Source: an uncultured Ruminococcus sp. (GTDB lineage: Bacteria; Bacillota; Clostridia; RUG12999). From it: a stretch of DNA of 45,759 bases. Below, piece by piece: positions 34,912 to 43,433 of the stretch. Location: the NCBI GenBank assembly GCA_902784805.1, contig CACZWD010000015.1, positions 1 through 45,759 on the forward strand, written 5' to 3'. The notes under the pieces were generated by a model that was not told where the DNA came from, ran no database searches, and worked only from the letters and a program-made list of their open reading frames with translations. Positions within the stretch are counted from its first letter, which is position 1; every line of letters starts with the position of its first letter. The position numbers and the translations under genes were made by a program.

Positions 34912-37698
34912 ATGACAGAAATTCAGCAGAAATTAGCAGCAAAAAATTTTGCGGACAAATGGGAAAACAGAGGCTATGAAAAAGGAGAAAGTCAGCCGTT
35001 TTGGCTGTCTTTGCTTCAAGATGTTTACGGTGTAAACAACGTAGCTGAATATATAAAATTTGAGCAGCAGGTACATATTGACAATACTGCATTTATTGAC
35101 GGATACATAGAAAAAACAAGAGTTATGATTGAACAGAAAAGCATAGATAAAGACTTGCGCAAGCCGATAAAACAGTCGGACGGCACACTTCTGAACGCTT
35201 TTCAGCAAGCAAAACGATATATAATGGAACTTCCTGTTTCAAAACATCCCCGTTGGGTTATTACCTGCAATTTTAAATCTTTTTTAATTTACGATATGGA
35301 AAATCCTTCAGGTGAACCAGAAGAACTTTTACTTAAAAATCTTCCGGAAGAATTTTATCGTCTTGCATTTCTTGTTGACAAAGAAAATGAATATATAAAA
35401 AAAGAAACCGAAATATCCGTAAAAGCCGGAGAGCTTGTAGGAAGGCTCTATGATTTAATTTTAAAACAATATAAAAATCCGGAAGACGTGCATACACTAA
35501 AAAGTCTTAATATGCTTTGCGTTCGTATTGTTTTTTGTCTGTATGCCGAAGATGCCGGCATATTCGGAAAGCATCTTATGTTTCACGATTACCTTAAACA
35601 ATACCCTGCCAAAGATGTCCGCGGTAAACTTATTGAATTATTTAAAATACTTGACACAAAAATTGAGGACAGGGACGCATACTTAAACGACGATTTAGCT
35701 GCGTTTCCTTACGTGAACGGCGGACTTTTTGCAGATGAGGATATAGAAATACCGAATTTTAATCAAGAAATTATGGATTTGCTTTTGAATGAAGCAAGTA
35801 TCGGTTTTGATTGGTCTGAAATCAGCCCGACAATTTTCGGCGCTGTATTTGAAAGCACATTAAATCCCGAAACAAGACGCAGCGGCGGTATGCACTACAC
35901 TTCAATAGAAAATATCCACAAAGTTATAAACCCGTTGTTTTTAAACGAATTAAGAGCGGAATTTGAAAAAATCAAAGCAATATCTGTAATAAAAAACCGT
36001 AACAGCAAGTTGGACGCTTTTCAAAGCAGGCTTGCGGATTTAAAATTTCTCGACCCTGCCTGTGGCAGCGGAAATTTTCTCACTGAAACATATTTATCGT
36101 TGAGAAAATTGGAAAATGAAATAATCGCATTAAAAAATGACAATCAGATTCTTATCGGCAGAGAGGATATAATCAAAGTGTCAATAGGTCAGTTTTACGG
36201 TATTGAGATAAACGATTTTGCCGTTACGGTAGCGAAAACGGCTTTATGGATTGCGGAAAGCCAAATGATGAAGCAAACAGAAGACATAATCCACACAAGT
36301 CTTGATTTTCTTCCTCTTAAATCCTACGCGAATATTGTTGAAGGTAACGCTCTCAAAACGGATTGGAATGAGGTCGTGTCAAAATATGAGCTAAACTACA
36401 TTATGGGAAATCCGCCGTTTATAGGCGCTCGTATTATGAATAAAGAACAAAAGGACGATATACTGAATGTCTTTAGGGAAACAAAGAGTGTGGGTAATCT
36501 TGATTATGTATCGGGCTGGTATGTTAAAGCAGCAAATTACATTGATAATACAACCATAAAATGTGCCTTTGTTTCTACAAATTCAATTACTCAAGGTGAA
36601 CAATCGGCTATACTTTGGAAGCCTATTATGGAAAAGGGTATTAAAATTGACTTTGCATGGCGAACATTCAAATGGAACAGTGAAGCAAGCGAAAAGGCGG
36701 CAGTACATTGTGTAATAATAGGCTTTAGCGATAAATCTGTTAAAACAAAAAAAATACTGTTTCACAATGACCAGCAATACAATCTTGTCGAAAATATAAA
36801 CGCTTATTTGATTGACGCACCCGATATATTTGTTTTGTCTCGAAAGAAACCTATCGCAAATGTTCCGCCTATTGATTTTGGAAATATGCCAAATGACAAC
36901 GGATTTTTGAGTGATTTCAGTGATGAAGAAAAAAAACAAATTACAAATCAATACCCAAATGCCGAAAAAATGTTTAAACGGTTTGTCGGGGCAACTGAAT
37001 TTTTGCATAATAAAACACGGTGGTGTCTTTGGTTGGTTGGTGTTTCGCCCTCGGAAATCAAAGAAATTCCTCCTGTCTATGAAGTCGTGAATAATGTTCG
37101 TAATATTCGCAATTCAAGCAGCAGAGAGGCAACAAGAAAATTAGCTCTCACACCTTATTTATTCGGAGAAATACGACAACCAGATGACGAGTACATAATT
37201 ATACCACTTCATTCTTCTGAAAACAGAAAATATATTCCTGTTGGATATATGCAAAAAGATGTTATTTGCAGTAACGCTAATAGCCTATTACCCCACGCAA
37301 ATCTATATTATTTTGGCGTTTTAATGTCAAATGTTCATAATGCTTGGGTAAGAGCGGTTTGCGGGCGAATTAAAAGTGATTACAGATATTCAAATACAAT
37401 TGTATATAACAATTTCCCGTGGTGCAGTCCTACGCCGGAACAAAAAGCAAAAATCGAGCAGACCGCAAAAGCTATACTTGACGCAAGAGCGTTATACCCC
37501 GACAGCTCGCTTGCGGATTTATATGACGAGGTAACAATGCCGCCCGAATTAAGAAAAGCGCATCAACAGAATGACCGTGCCGTTATGGAGGCTTACGGTA
37601 TTTTCCCGAAGGACGAAGCGTTTAAGAGCGAGTCGGCTTGTGTTGCTTTACTTATGAAAATGTATATTAAAATAACAAATAAGGCTAATAGGAGTTGA
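34912..37698 (+). CDS. MmeI-like type IIL restriction-modification enzyme (single polypeptide)
   Basis: 928 residues, very close to MmeI length. The N-terminal nuclease shows a PD-ExK arrangement: Asp63 in AFIDGYIEK and Glu74-x-Lys76 in VMIEQKS, like Asp70/Glu80-x-Lys82 of MmeI. A helical connector with FPYVNGGLF and FGAVFESTLNPETRRSGGMHYTS leads into the methyltransferase: SAM motif DPACGSGNF (381-389) and catalytic NPPF (500-503), typical of N6-adenine methylation. The target recognition region is about 620-830. Such enzymes cut a fixed distance from an asymmetric site and methylate one strand for protection, so no separate methylase is needed. The ATG follows AAAAGGGGA. There is no mobility gene beside it. 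Confidence 0.88.
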   Translation: MTEIQQKLAAKNFADKWENRGYEKGESQPFWLSLLQDVYGVNNVAEYIKFEQQVHIDNTAFIDGYIEKTRVMIEQKSIDKDLRKPIKQSDGTLLNAFQQAKRYIMELPVSKHPRWVITCNFKSFLIYDMENPSGEPEELLLKNLPEEFYRLAFLVDKENEYIKKETEISVKAGELVGRLYDLILKQYKNPEDVHTLKSLNMLCVRIVFCLYAEDAGIFGKHLMFHDYLKQYPAKDVRGKLIELFKILDTKIEDRDAYLNDDLAAFPYVNGGLFADEDIEIPNFNQEIMDLLLNEASIGFDWSEISPTIFGAVFESTLNPETRRSGGMHYTSIENIHKVINPLFLNELRAEFEKIKAISVIKNRNSKLDAFQSRLADLKFLDPACGSGNFLTETYLSLRKLENEIIALKNDNQILIGREDIIKVSIGQFYGIEINDFAVTVAKTALWIAESQMMKQTEDIIHTSLDFLPLKSYANIVEGNALKTDWNEVVSKYELNYIMGNPPFIGARIMNKEQKDDILNVFRETKSVGNLDYVSGWYVKAANYIDNTTIKCAFVSTNSITQGEQSAILWKPIMEKGIKIDFAWRTFKWNSEASEKAAVHCVIIGFSDKSVKTKKILFHNDQQYNLVENINAYLIDAPDIFVLSRKKPIANVPPIDFGNMPNDNGFLSDFSDEEKKQITNQYPNAEKMFKRFVGATEFLHNKTRWCLWLVGVSPSEIKEIPPVYEVVNNVRNIRNSSSREATRKLALTPYLFGEIRQPDDEYIIIPLHSSENRKYIPVGYMQKDVICSNANSLLPHANLYYFGVLMSNVHNAWVRAVCGRIKSDYRYSNTIVYNNFPWCSPTPEQKAKIEQTAKAILDARALYPDSSLADLYDEVTMPPELRKAHQQNDRAVMEAYGIFPKDEAFKSESACVALLMKMYIKITNKANRS

Positions 37699-37706
37699 AT
37701 TTTACA

Positions 37707-37976
37707 ATGAAAAACAAACCTTCCCCTTTTCGCCGGCTTTTACTTATCCCCTTACAAATTATCATTGGCTTTCTGTTTATTTTGGCAGGTCTTTTTCTCG
37801 ACCGTCTGATGTTTATAAAGCCGACAGGCAAAGGGCACGGTATCCCCTTTTTCACTGTGATTTTTATGCTTATTGCCGCAGCGGTGACGGTTATTGTTGT
37901 TATAACGGCATTGACGCTTACCTTTTACGATTTTCATAAGCAACGCAAAATGAGAGTTAATAAAATTCAGGAATAA
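37707..37976 (+). CDS. Small two-helix membrane protein of unknown function
   Basis: 89 residues. Basic start (MKNKPSPFRR), first hydrophobic stretch LLLIPLQIIIGFLFILAGLF, a short loop, second stretch FFTVIFMLIAAAVTVIVVITAL, and a basic tail FHKQRKMRVNKIQE. I do not recognise a family. AGGAG (37690-37694) overlaps the end of the MmeI-like gene and is 12 bases before ATG 37707; a TTG at 37695 is too close to that site. It is probably read from the upstream gene's transcript. Confidence 0.7.
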   Translation: MKNKPSPFRRLLLIPLQIIIGFLFILAGLFLDRLMFIKPTGKGHGIPFFTVIFMLIAAAVTVIVVITALTLTFYDFHKQRKMRVNKIQE

Positions 37977-37991
37977 ATATTTAAAAAATAT

Positions 37992-38019
37992 TTGCAATTT
38001 CTGTATTTTATGGTATAAT
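37992..38019 (+). promoter_or_regulatory. Promoter of murA
   Basis: TTGCAA (37992-37997), 16-base spacer, TATAAT (38014-38019). Confidence 0.7.
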
Positions 38020-38083
38020 AATAAGTGGCGTATTAAATATTTTTTTGAATTTACCGATATTATAAATAAAGGCGGTGCATTTT

Positions 38084-39352
38084 TTGGATAAATTTATTAT
38101 AAACGGTGGTAAAAAGCTTTTTGGCGAAGTGGATATAAGCGGAGCAAAAAACGCGGCTGTCGCAATACTTCCCGCGGCGCTCCTTAACCGCGGTGTAAGC
38201 GTAATTGAAAATATTCCCGATGTTCAGGATATAAATTATTTGGTTGACGTTCTCGGCAGGCTCGGTGCGAAAGTTGAACGGTTGAGCCGAAACTCCGTAA
38301 AAATAGACGCAAGTGGCGAAATACTAACCGTTGCTGATTTTGAGGTGCTTAATCATCTTCGTGCCTCTTACTATCTTGTAGGAGCGCTTCTCGGAAGGTT
38401 TGGTAAAGCTGAGGTTACAATGCCGGGCGGCTGCAATTTCGGAGAACGTCCTGTTGATTTACATATGAAAGGCTTTGCCGCTATGGGCGCCGATGTCAGT
38501 ATAAGTAGTGTATTTAAAGCAAAAAAACAGCTTCCTTTAAAAGCAGCGAATATTTACCTTGATACCGTAAGTGTTGGTGCAACAATTAATATTATGATAG
38601 CCGCTGTTCTTGCGGAAGGCACAACGATAATTGAAAATGTCGCAAAAGAACCGCACATTGTTGATGTCGCAAACTTTTTAAACGCTATGGGCGCTGATGT
38701 TAAAGGCGCCGGAACAGATGTAATAAGAATAAACGGTGTAAAAGAGCTTAACAAAAACATAACCTATACTCTTATTCCCGACCAAATAGAAGCCGGTACG
38801 TTTATGATTGCCGCGGCAGGCGCCGGAGGAAATGTGCTTATTAGAAATATAATTCCAAAGCATATGGAGGCAATAAGCGCCAAACTTGAGGAAATGAAAA
38901 TAACAGTTGAAGAATACAGTGATTCAATACGTATTATAAGTGACGGAAAAATTGGCAAAGCTAATCTCAAAACGTTGCCATATCCCGGTTTTCCAACCGA
39001 TATGCAACCGATTGCGGTTGCGCTTTTAACAGTTGCCGGCGGCACAAGTATTGTTACTGAAGGCGTGTGGGAAAACCGTTTTCAATATGTTGATGAACTT
39101 AGACGTATGGGCGCGCACATAACCGTTAACGGCCGAATGGCGGTTATTGAAGGCGTTGACCGGCTGAAAGGCGGAATTATCAACGCTACTGATTTACGAG
39201 CGGGAGCGGCCATGGTGGTTGCCGGTCTTATGGCAAATGGTAAAACCACCGTTAAAAATATTAAATACATTGACAGAGGCTACGAGCATTTTGAAGAAAA
39301 ACTCCGCGCAATAGGCGCCGATATTCAGCGTGACTCTGATTATTCAAATTAA
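38084..39352 (+). CDS. murA: UDP-N-acetylglucosamine 1-carboxyvinyltransferase
   Basis: First committed step of peptidoglycan synthesis: transfers enolpyruvate from PEP to UDP-GlcNAc. 422 residues. Lys22 in SGAKNAAVAIL and the fosfomycin-target Cys117 in PGGCNFGERPVDLHMKG are both present, so fosfomycin sensitivity at the target is expected. The segment YPGFPTDMQP and the C-terminal RAGAAMVVAGLMANGKT are canonical. The TTG at 38084 lies six bases behind AAAGGCGGTG; a GTG at 38075 falls inside that site. Low-GC Gram-positives often have two murA paralogues; which one this is cannot be told. The WalJ-like gene follows after 22 bases. Confidence 0.95.
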   Translation: MDKFIINGGKKLFGEVDISGAKNAAVAILPAALLNRGVSVIENIPDVQDINYLVDVLGRLGAKVERLSRNSVKIDASGEILTVADFEVLNHLRASYYLVGALLGRFGKAEVTMPGGCNFGERPVDLHMKGFAAMGADVSISSVFKAKKQLPLKAANIYLDTVSVGATINIMIAAVLAEGTTIIENVAKEPHIVDVANFLNAMGADVKGAGTDVIRINGVKELNKNITYTLIPDQIEAGTFMIAAAGAGGNVLIRNIIPKHMEAISAKLEEMKITVEEYSDSIRIISDGKIGKANLKTLPYPGFPTDMQPIAVALLTVAGGTSIVTEGVWENRFQYVDELRRMGAHITVNGRMAVIEGVDRLKGGIINATDLRAGAAMVVAGLMANGKTTVKNIKYIDRGYEHFEEKLRAIGADIQRDSDYSN

Positions 39353-39374
39353 ATTACCTGCTAACGGAGGGTAT

Positions 39375-40154
39375 ATGTTGCTTAAATTTTTTACACTTTC
39401 AAGCGGAAGCAGCGGAAATTCCACTTTTATAAGATACAACAATACCAAAATTCTGATAGATTGCGGTATAAGCGCGAAACGTATACGCGAGCGATTAAAA
39501 TATATTGATGAATCTGCCGTTGACGCGGTTTTAATTACACATGAGCACAGCGACCACGTGTGTGGACTGCGTGTGTTCTCTAAAAATTGTCCTGTACCCG
39601 TCTATGCGACGACTCCTACTTGGGATATGCTCCATGGGTTAAGTGAAAATATTCCTATATTTAATAGGCAAATTGCCGTTCCCGGACAGACTTTTTGCGT
39701 GGGTGACATTGACGTTACTCCCGTATTAACATCTCACGACAGCGCAATGAGCGTAGGCTATATATTTAACTGCGGCGGCACAAAGTTTGCCGTTGCGACG
39801 GATAACGGCAGGCTAACGAGTGACTTTGCCGAAAGCCTTAAGGGTTGCGATACCGCTCTGATTGAAGCAAATTACGATGAGAAAATGCTTGAAAACGGAC
39901 CTTACCCCTATCCTCTAAAAAAACGCATCGCCTCACATCTGGGGCATATGAGCAATAAACAAGCGGCAACTCTCGCCTGTGCGCTTACAAGAAGCGGCAC
40001 AAAAAGGATTATTTTAGCTCATTTGAGCAAAGAAAACAACACTCCCGAAACCGCTTACAATACAGTAATGCGCGCGCTTGAAAATGAGCGTTTATCTGTT
40101 TCTCTAAAAGTAGCGGAAAGATACAGCCCGACCGATTTGCTTTTTGCAAAATAA
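39375..40154 (+). CDS. walJ: MBL-fold metallo-hydrolase, YycJ/WalJ type
   Basis: 259 residues. Metallo-beta-lactamase fold with SGSSGNSTFIRY at the start, metal ligands THEHSDH (55-61), a later His in LTSHDSAMS and the Asp in ATDNGRLT, and a final His in ILAHLSKENN. YycJ/WalJ proteins belong to the WalRK cell-wall regulon in Bacillus and have been linked to DNA exonuclease activity. Here the walRK genes are not adjacent; the gene lies in a murA-walJ-Rrf2 cluster. GGAGGG precedes ATG 39375; the longer frame from 39330 overlaps murA and is rejected. Confidence 0.87.
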   Translation: MLLKFFTLSSGSSGNSTFIRYNNTKILIDCGISAKRIRERLKYIDESAVDAVLITHEHSDHVCGLRVFSKNCPVPVYATTPTWDMLHGLSENIPIFNRQIAVPGQTFCVGDIDVTPVLTSHDSAMSVGYIFNCGGTKFAVATDNGRLTSDFAESLKGCDTALIEANYDEKMLENGPYPYPLKKRIASHLGHMSNKQAATLACALTRSGTKRIILAHLSKENNTPETAYNTVMRALENERLSVSLKVAERYSPTDLLFAK

Positions 40155-40197
40155 AAGTACCGATACAGTTGTGCCTCGGAAAGGAATGGTTATAAAT

Positions 40198-40629
40198 ATG
40201 AAGATATCAACAAAAGGAAGATACGCAATGCGTCTTATGTTAGATCTTGCCGAAAATAACAACGGCGGCTTTATATCGCTTAAAGACGTTGCGGAGCGTC
40301 AGGGAATTTCAAAAAAATATCTTGAACAAATTGTTCCTGTATTAAACAAATCCGATATTCTCCAGACTAACAGAGGCTTTCAAGGTGGCTATAAGCTTGC
40401 CAGAGAACCCGAAAAATATACTGTTGCCGAAATTCTTATGCTTACCGAAGGCAGCCTCGCGCCCGTTGCTTGCCTTGATAACGAACTCAACGAATGTGAA
40501 CGCAGTGCCGACTGCGCAATGTTGCCTGTTTGGAAAGGCTTAAACGATGTAATATATAAATATTTAAACAGCATAACCTTGCAGGATATACTTGATAAAA
40601 GAAGTTACATCAATAATTATATAATATAA
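40198..40629 (+). CDS. Rrf2-family transcriptional regulator, IscR-like with three Cys
   Basis: 143 residues. Winged helix at the N-terminus (MKISTKGRYAMRLMLDLAEN, GISKKYLEQIV, GGYKLAREP). Cys92, Cys100 and Cys106 have positions close to the [2Fe-2S] ligands of IscR (92, 98, 104), so Fe-S sensing is inferred; CymR-type regulators lack these Cys. Usual targets are isc/suf or cysteine genes, but no such genes lie next to it. The thiI-linked cysteine desulfurase is 11 kb away. The ATG at 40198 is used by most family members; GGAAAGGA is 12 bases upstream. Confidence 0.88.
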   Translation: MKISTKGRYAMRLMLDLAENNNGGFISLKDVAERQGISKKYLEQIVPVLNKSDILQTNRGFQGGYKLAREPEKYTVAEILMLTEGSLAPVACLDNELNECERSADCAMLPVWKGLNDVIYKYLNSITLQDILDKRSYINNYII

Positions 40630-40749
40630 CCTAAGCGCACATGTCCCTGCCTCTAAGACTGGATCCATTTCAGAATTTCAATGAGAATTTTAATCTCCTA
40701 CTGAAACCCTAAAGGGAGCTAACGCTCCTTGCGCATACGTAATTTATGG

Positions 40750-40783
40750 CAAGCTCTTGCCTTGTTAGAAAGGCAAGAGCTTG
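40750..40783. repeat. Perfect 14-bp inverted repeat
   Basis: CAAGCTCTTGCCTT (40750-40763) and AAGGCAAGAGCTTG (40770-40783) around GTTAGA. There is no T-run; it could terminate the Rrf2 transcript weakly or be part of a dispersed element. Confidence 0.75.
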
Positions 40784-40793
40784 TTCCGATTTA

Positions 40794-40842
40794 AATAAAA
40801 TCAACAATTAAAAATTCGTGTTGCCGCAAGGTTGATTTTATT
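40794..40842. repeat. Perfect 12-bp inverted repeat with inner hairpin
   Basis: AATAAAATCAAC (40794-40805) and GTTGATTTTATT (40831-40842). The 25-base interior contains TTGCCGCAA, which can pair on itself. Confidence 0.7.
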
Positions 40843-40895
40843 GTTTCATACCACTGCGACACAACCAGCGCCTTGTGTGTGATATAAACAGTATT

Positions 40896-40923
40896 AAAAG
40901 CGCCTTTTTGACAAGGCGCTTTT
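40896..40923. terminator. Bidirectional terminator between converging genes
   Basis: AAAAGCGCCTT (40896-40906) and AAGGCGCTTTT (40913-40923) form an 11-bp stem whose outer ends give T-runs in both directions. It is 21 bases after the SLH stop codon on the minus strand. Confidence 0.8.
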
Positions 40924-40944
40924 AGCTTTATATAATTTACATTT

Positions 40945-41967
40945 TCAGGAAACCGCATAAAACAATCTTTTAACGGATATTACCGCCTGCTCGGCAGTAT
41001 AGCCAGTTTTTGGCGAGAAGTTTCCATCTCCAACTCCGCCCATAACGGCATATCCTGCTGCATTATCCTTTACTCCGGCAATTTTATACACACTTTCTTT
41101 TGCCCAATCGCTGATAAGCACGTCATCTGCAAATACATCCACCGAATTTACTTCAAAATTGGGGCTTAAGAGATTTAACAATCTTGCAAGCATTGTTGCC
41201 GCCTGTTCACGGGTAAGCACGCCTTTAGGGTCAAAAACGCTCTCCGCAATTCCGTTTATAATACCGCAATTGCTTACAAATTCTATCTCCAAATCACCGT
41301 CTGTATCGTTAAATTTAAAAGAGTAATTCTTATCTATATTATCGACATATTTATTATAATCTAAAAAATTAGAAAGAACAAGCGCTATAATATGCGCAAA
41401 TTCACCTCTTGTAATATTCCTCACAAAATCGCCGCTTTTTATAAGCTCATCTGTAATTATATTGCCCATATGCGCCTGCAAAAGCTCACTTTCCGCCCAC
41501 GGGCTGACTTTTACGTTTTCACCTAAAGCAGATTTAATATTATATATTTTAACCTCACCAACAATAATTATAAGAGTCGAATATCCTCCTTCGGCAGAAT
41601 CAAGGAAAAGAAGATATGCTCCATCGGATATTTCTGTTTCGGGAAATTTTCCTTCATTGAATATTTTTGACGCCATCGCAATATTCTCCGGCAGCATACA
41701 TTCAAAGTCCGTATCGTTCAAAAGCGTTACGTTTATTTCGCAAAGCATACCGTTAAGAGCGTCACCCAAAATCGTCATTTTAACCGGAGCGTCAAATAAA
41801 AGTATATCAACGCCTTTTAAATTCTTATAAGTTCCCTCGCTGCTGAAAACAGCAGTGGATTTTACAGATTCAAACGTATAAGTTTTTCCTTCCATTCCGT
41901 CAGCGAATACAAAAACAAAATTCATAATAACACACAAAACCAGAACCACTGAAACAATTTTTTTCAT
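40945..41967 (-). CDS. Secreted SLH-domain protein
   Basis: 340 residues. Signal peptide at 1-22 (MKKIVSVVLVLCVIMNFVFVFA). The region 25-165 is beta-rich and unrecognised (GKTYTFESVKSTAVF). The C-terminal half carries diverged SLH motifs: LIKSGDFVRNITRGEFAHI, INGIAESVFDPKGVLTREQ and VMGGVGDGNFSPKTGYTAEQ. It is therefore wall-anchored through its C-terminus, like the other SLH proteins here, but smaller. GAGGTG precedes the ATG, and a good promoter lies at 42001-42030. Single-gene unit with terminator. Confidence 0.88.
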   Translation of the reverse strand: MKKIVSVVLVLCVIMNFVFVFADGMEGKTYTFESVKSTAVFSSEGTYKNLKGVDILLFDAPVKMTILGDALNGMLCEINVTLLNDTDFECMLPENIAMASKIFNEGKFPETEISDGAYLLFLDSAEGGYSTLIIIVGEVKIYNIKSALGENVKVSPWAESELLQAHMGNIITDELIKSGDFVRNITRGEFAHIIALVLSNFLDYNKYVDNIDKNYSFKFNDTDGDLEIEFVSNCGIINGIAESVFDPKGVLTREQAATMLARLLNLLSPNFEVNSVDVFADDVLISDWAKESVYKIAGVKDNAAGYAVMGGVGDGNFSPKTGYTAEQAVISVKRLFYAVS

Positions 41968-42000
41968 TATAATTACACCTCTTTTGTGATTTATAAGTTT

Positions 42001-42030
42001 ATTATACTATACAAAAGCGCAGATTGTCAA
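42001..42030 (-). promoter_or_regulatory. sigma-A promoter of the SLH gene
   Basis: Minus-strand TTGACA (42025-42030), 18-base spacer, TATAAT (42001-42006). Confidence 0.85.
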
Positions 42031-42143
42031 GAAAAAATAGTGTAAAAAATGAATTTGCCTCACGAGAAAACAAGAGAAAATAAAAGAAAAATCGTAAAAA
42101 TATTAGATTTTAAAACGCAAATTAAAAAAATTCCAAAAAACTC

Positions 42144-42172
42144 TTGACAAATTATTACTACCGTGGTATAAT
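42144..42172 (+). promoter_or_regulatory. sigma-A promoter of rplM-rpsI
   Basis: Perfect TTGACA (42144-42149), 17-base spacer, perfect TATAAT (42167-42172). Confidence 0.92.
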
Positions 42173-42179
42173 ATAACCT

Positions 42180-42240
42180 GTTAATAAAAGATTATAAATT
42201 ATTTGTGCCGTATAATATGGCACACGAAAATGGAGGTAAA
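42180..42240 (+). ncRNA. Candidate L13 leader RNA
   Basis: The short leader contains TGTGCC (42204-42209) and GGCACA (42219-42224), a 6-bp hairpin just before the GGAGGT site. Firmicute rplM-rpsI operons commonly carry a small L13 leader for feedback control; the match to that family is by position and hairpin only. Confidence 0.5.
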
Positions 42241-42246
42241 AACATT

Positions 42247-42684
42247 ATGTCAACTTATATGGCAAAACCTGCTGACGTTGAAAGAAAATGGTATATACTT
42301 GACGCAGAAGGCAAATCGCTCGGCCGCACAGCAGCCGCTGCAGCAATGCTTCTTCGCGGCAAGCATAAACCTACTTTCACGCCTCATGTAGATTGCGGCG
42401 ACCACGTTATTATTATCAACGCCGAAAAAGCTGTACTTACAGGCAAAAAACTTACAGACAAGTATCATATCCACCACACAGGCTGGATTGGCGGTCTTAA
42501 AATGGTTCAGTATAAAGAGCTTATGGTTAAAAATCCCGAACTTGCGTTTAAATACGCGGTTGAGGGTATGCTTCCCCACAACACAATAGGCAGAAAAGCT
42601 GCTACAAGGCTTCGTGTTTATAAGGGCGCAGAGCATGAGCATGCAGCTCAAAAGCCTGAGGCATGGACTCAGGAAATTAAGTAA
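42247..42684 (+). CDS. rplM: 50S ribosomal protein L13
   Basis: 145 residues, normal length. Clear motifs: [68 protein letters not shown] and [11 protein letters not shown]. The ATG at 42247 has GGAGGT 8 bases upstream; a start at 42205 would fall inside the leader hairpin. An early assembly protein of the large subunit. Followed by rpsI after 14 bases, the standard arrangement. Confidence 0.97.
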   Translation: MSTYMAKPADVERKWYILDAEGKSLGRTAAAAAMLLRGKHKPTFTPHVDCGDHVIIINAEKAVLTGKKLTDKYHIHHTGWIGGLKMVQYKELMVKNPELAFKYAVEGMLPHNTIGRKAATRLRVYKGAEHEHAAQKPEAWTQEIK

Positions 42685-42698
42685 GGAGGGATAGAACA

Positions 42699-43094
42699 AT
42701 GGCAGCAATTCAATATTACGGAACAGGAAGAAGAAAAAGTTCTGTCGCTCGTGTAAGACTTATTCCCGGAAAAGGTAACATTACAATAAATGACAGAACA
42801 ATAGATGATTATTTCGGTCTTGAAACCCTTAAGGTTATTGTTAAACAGCCTCTTGCCGCAACAGGCACCGAAGGCAAGTTTGACGTAGTTGTTAAGGTTC
42901 ATGGCGGCGGTTTCACAGGTCAGGCAGGCGCAATCCGTCACGGTATTGCGAGAGCGCTTCTTAATGTAGATGAAGAAAGCTACAGATTAGTGCTTAAAAA
43001 AGCCGGCTATCTCACTCGTGACCCTCGTATGAAGGAAAGAAAGAAGTACGGCTTGAAGGCAGCTCGTCGTGCACCGCAGTTCTCAAAGAGATAA
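42699..43094 (+). CDS. rpsI: 30S ribosomal protein S9
   Basis: 131 residues. [19 protein letters not shown] at the start, [19 protein letters not shown] in the middle, and the conserved C-terminal tail ending APQFSKR, which reaches the P-site tRNA. AGGAGG precedes the ATG. The gene is intact. The mobile-looking DNA begins within about 80 bases of its stop codon, after the operon terminator. Confidence 0.97.
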   Translation: MAAIQYYGTGRRKSSVARVRLIPGKGNITINDRTIDDYFGLETLKVIVKQPLAATGTEGKFDVVVKVHGGGFTGQAGAIRHGIARALLNVDEESYRLVLKKAGYLTRDPRMKERKKYGLKAARRAPQFSKR

Positions 43095-43114
43095 AAATAC
43101 AATTACAAATGCTC

Positions 43115-43149
43115 AAAAATCCCACAACCAAGCGGTTTGTGGGATTTTT
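43115..43149 (+). terminator. Terminator of rplM-rpsI
   Basis: 13-base arms AAAAATCCCACAA (43115-43127) and TTGTGGGATTTTT (43137-43149). Confidence 0.92.
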
Positions 43150-43173
43150 CTATGCCCGAAAATCTTTGATGAG

Positions 43174-43369
43174 TTTGTCTTAATTTGACGAAATTTAACC
43201 CAAAATAAATCAATTTGCTGGGGTTTATAAGGGGTGAAAATGCCTTTTTTGAGGTCAATGGGGTTTATAAAAGGGTGAAAATTGAGTTGTTTTTTTGGGG
43301 TTAGTATAACATTTTCGACTACTCGTTATTTTCATTTGATGGTTTTGTAAGAATTTGACCGAATTTAAC
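43174..43369. repeat. Nested direct repeats at the presumed element boundary
   Basis: Outer pair: 43174-43199 and 43344-43369, 21 of 26 bases identical, core AATTTGAC. Inner pair: 43219-43241 and 43259-43282, TGGGGTTTATAA followed by GGGTGAAAAT, differing by a two-base insertion or deletion. The order B-A-A-B in a 200-base gene-free stretch resembles arm-type binding sites of a tyrosine integrase, or an att region. Confidence 0.65.
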
Positions 43370-43433
43370 AAAACAAAAATAGTTTTATAGTTTTTTCATA
43401 ATAATTTTTATGAATCACGAAAGGAGGGGTTGT

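Larger units (their letters stand above)
40630..40944. other. Gene-free 315-base stretch made of several hairpins
   Basis: I see no coding potential. It holds GGAGC/GCTCC (near 40715), two strong inverted repeats (40750-40783 and 40794-40842) and a bidirectional terminator (40896-40923). It separates the Rrf2 gene (plus) from a converging SLH gene (minus). Confidence 0.6.

Noticed and set aside
37970-37996. AAATATTT/AAATATTT inverted repeat before murA
   Set aside because: It contains only A and T, is expected by chance in such DNA and overlaps the murA -35 box.
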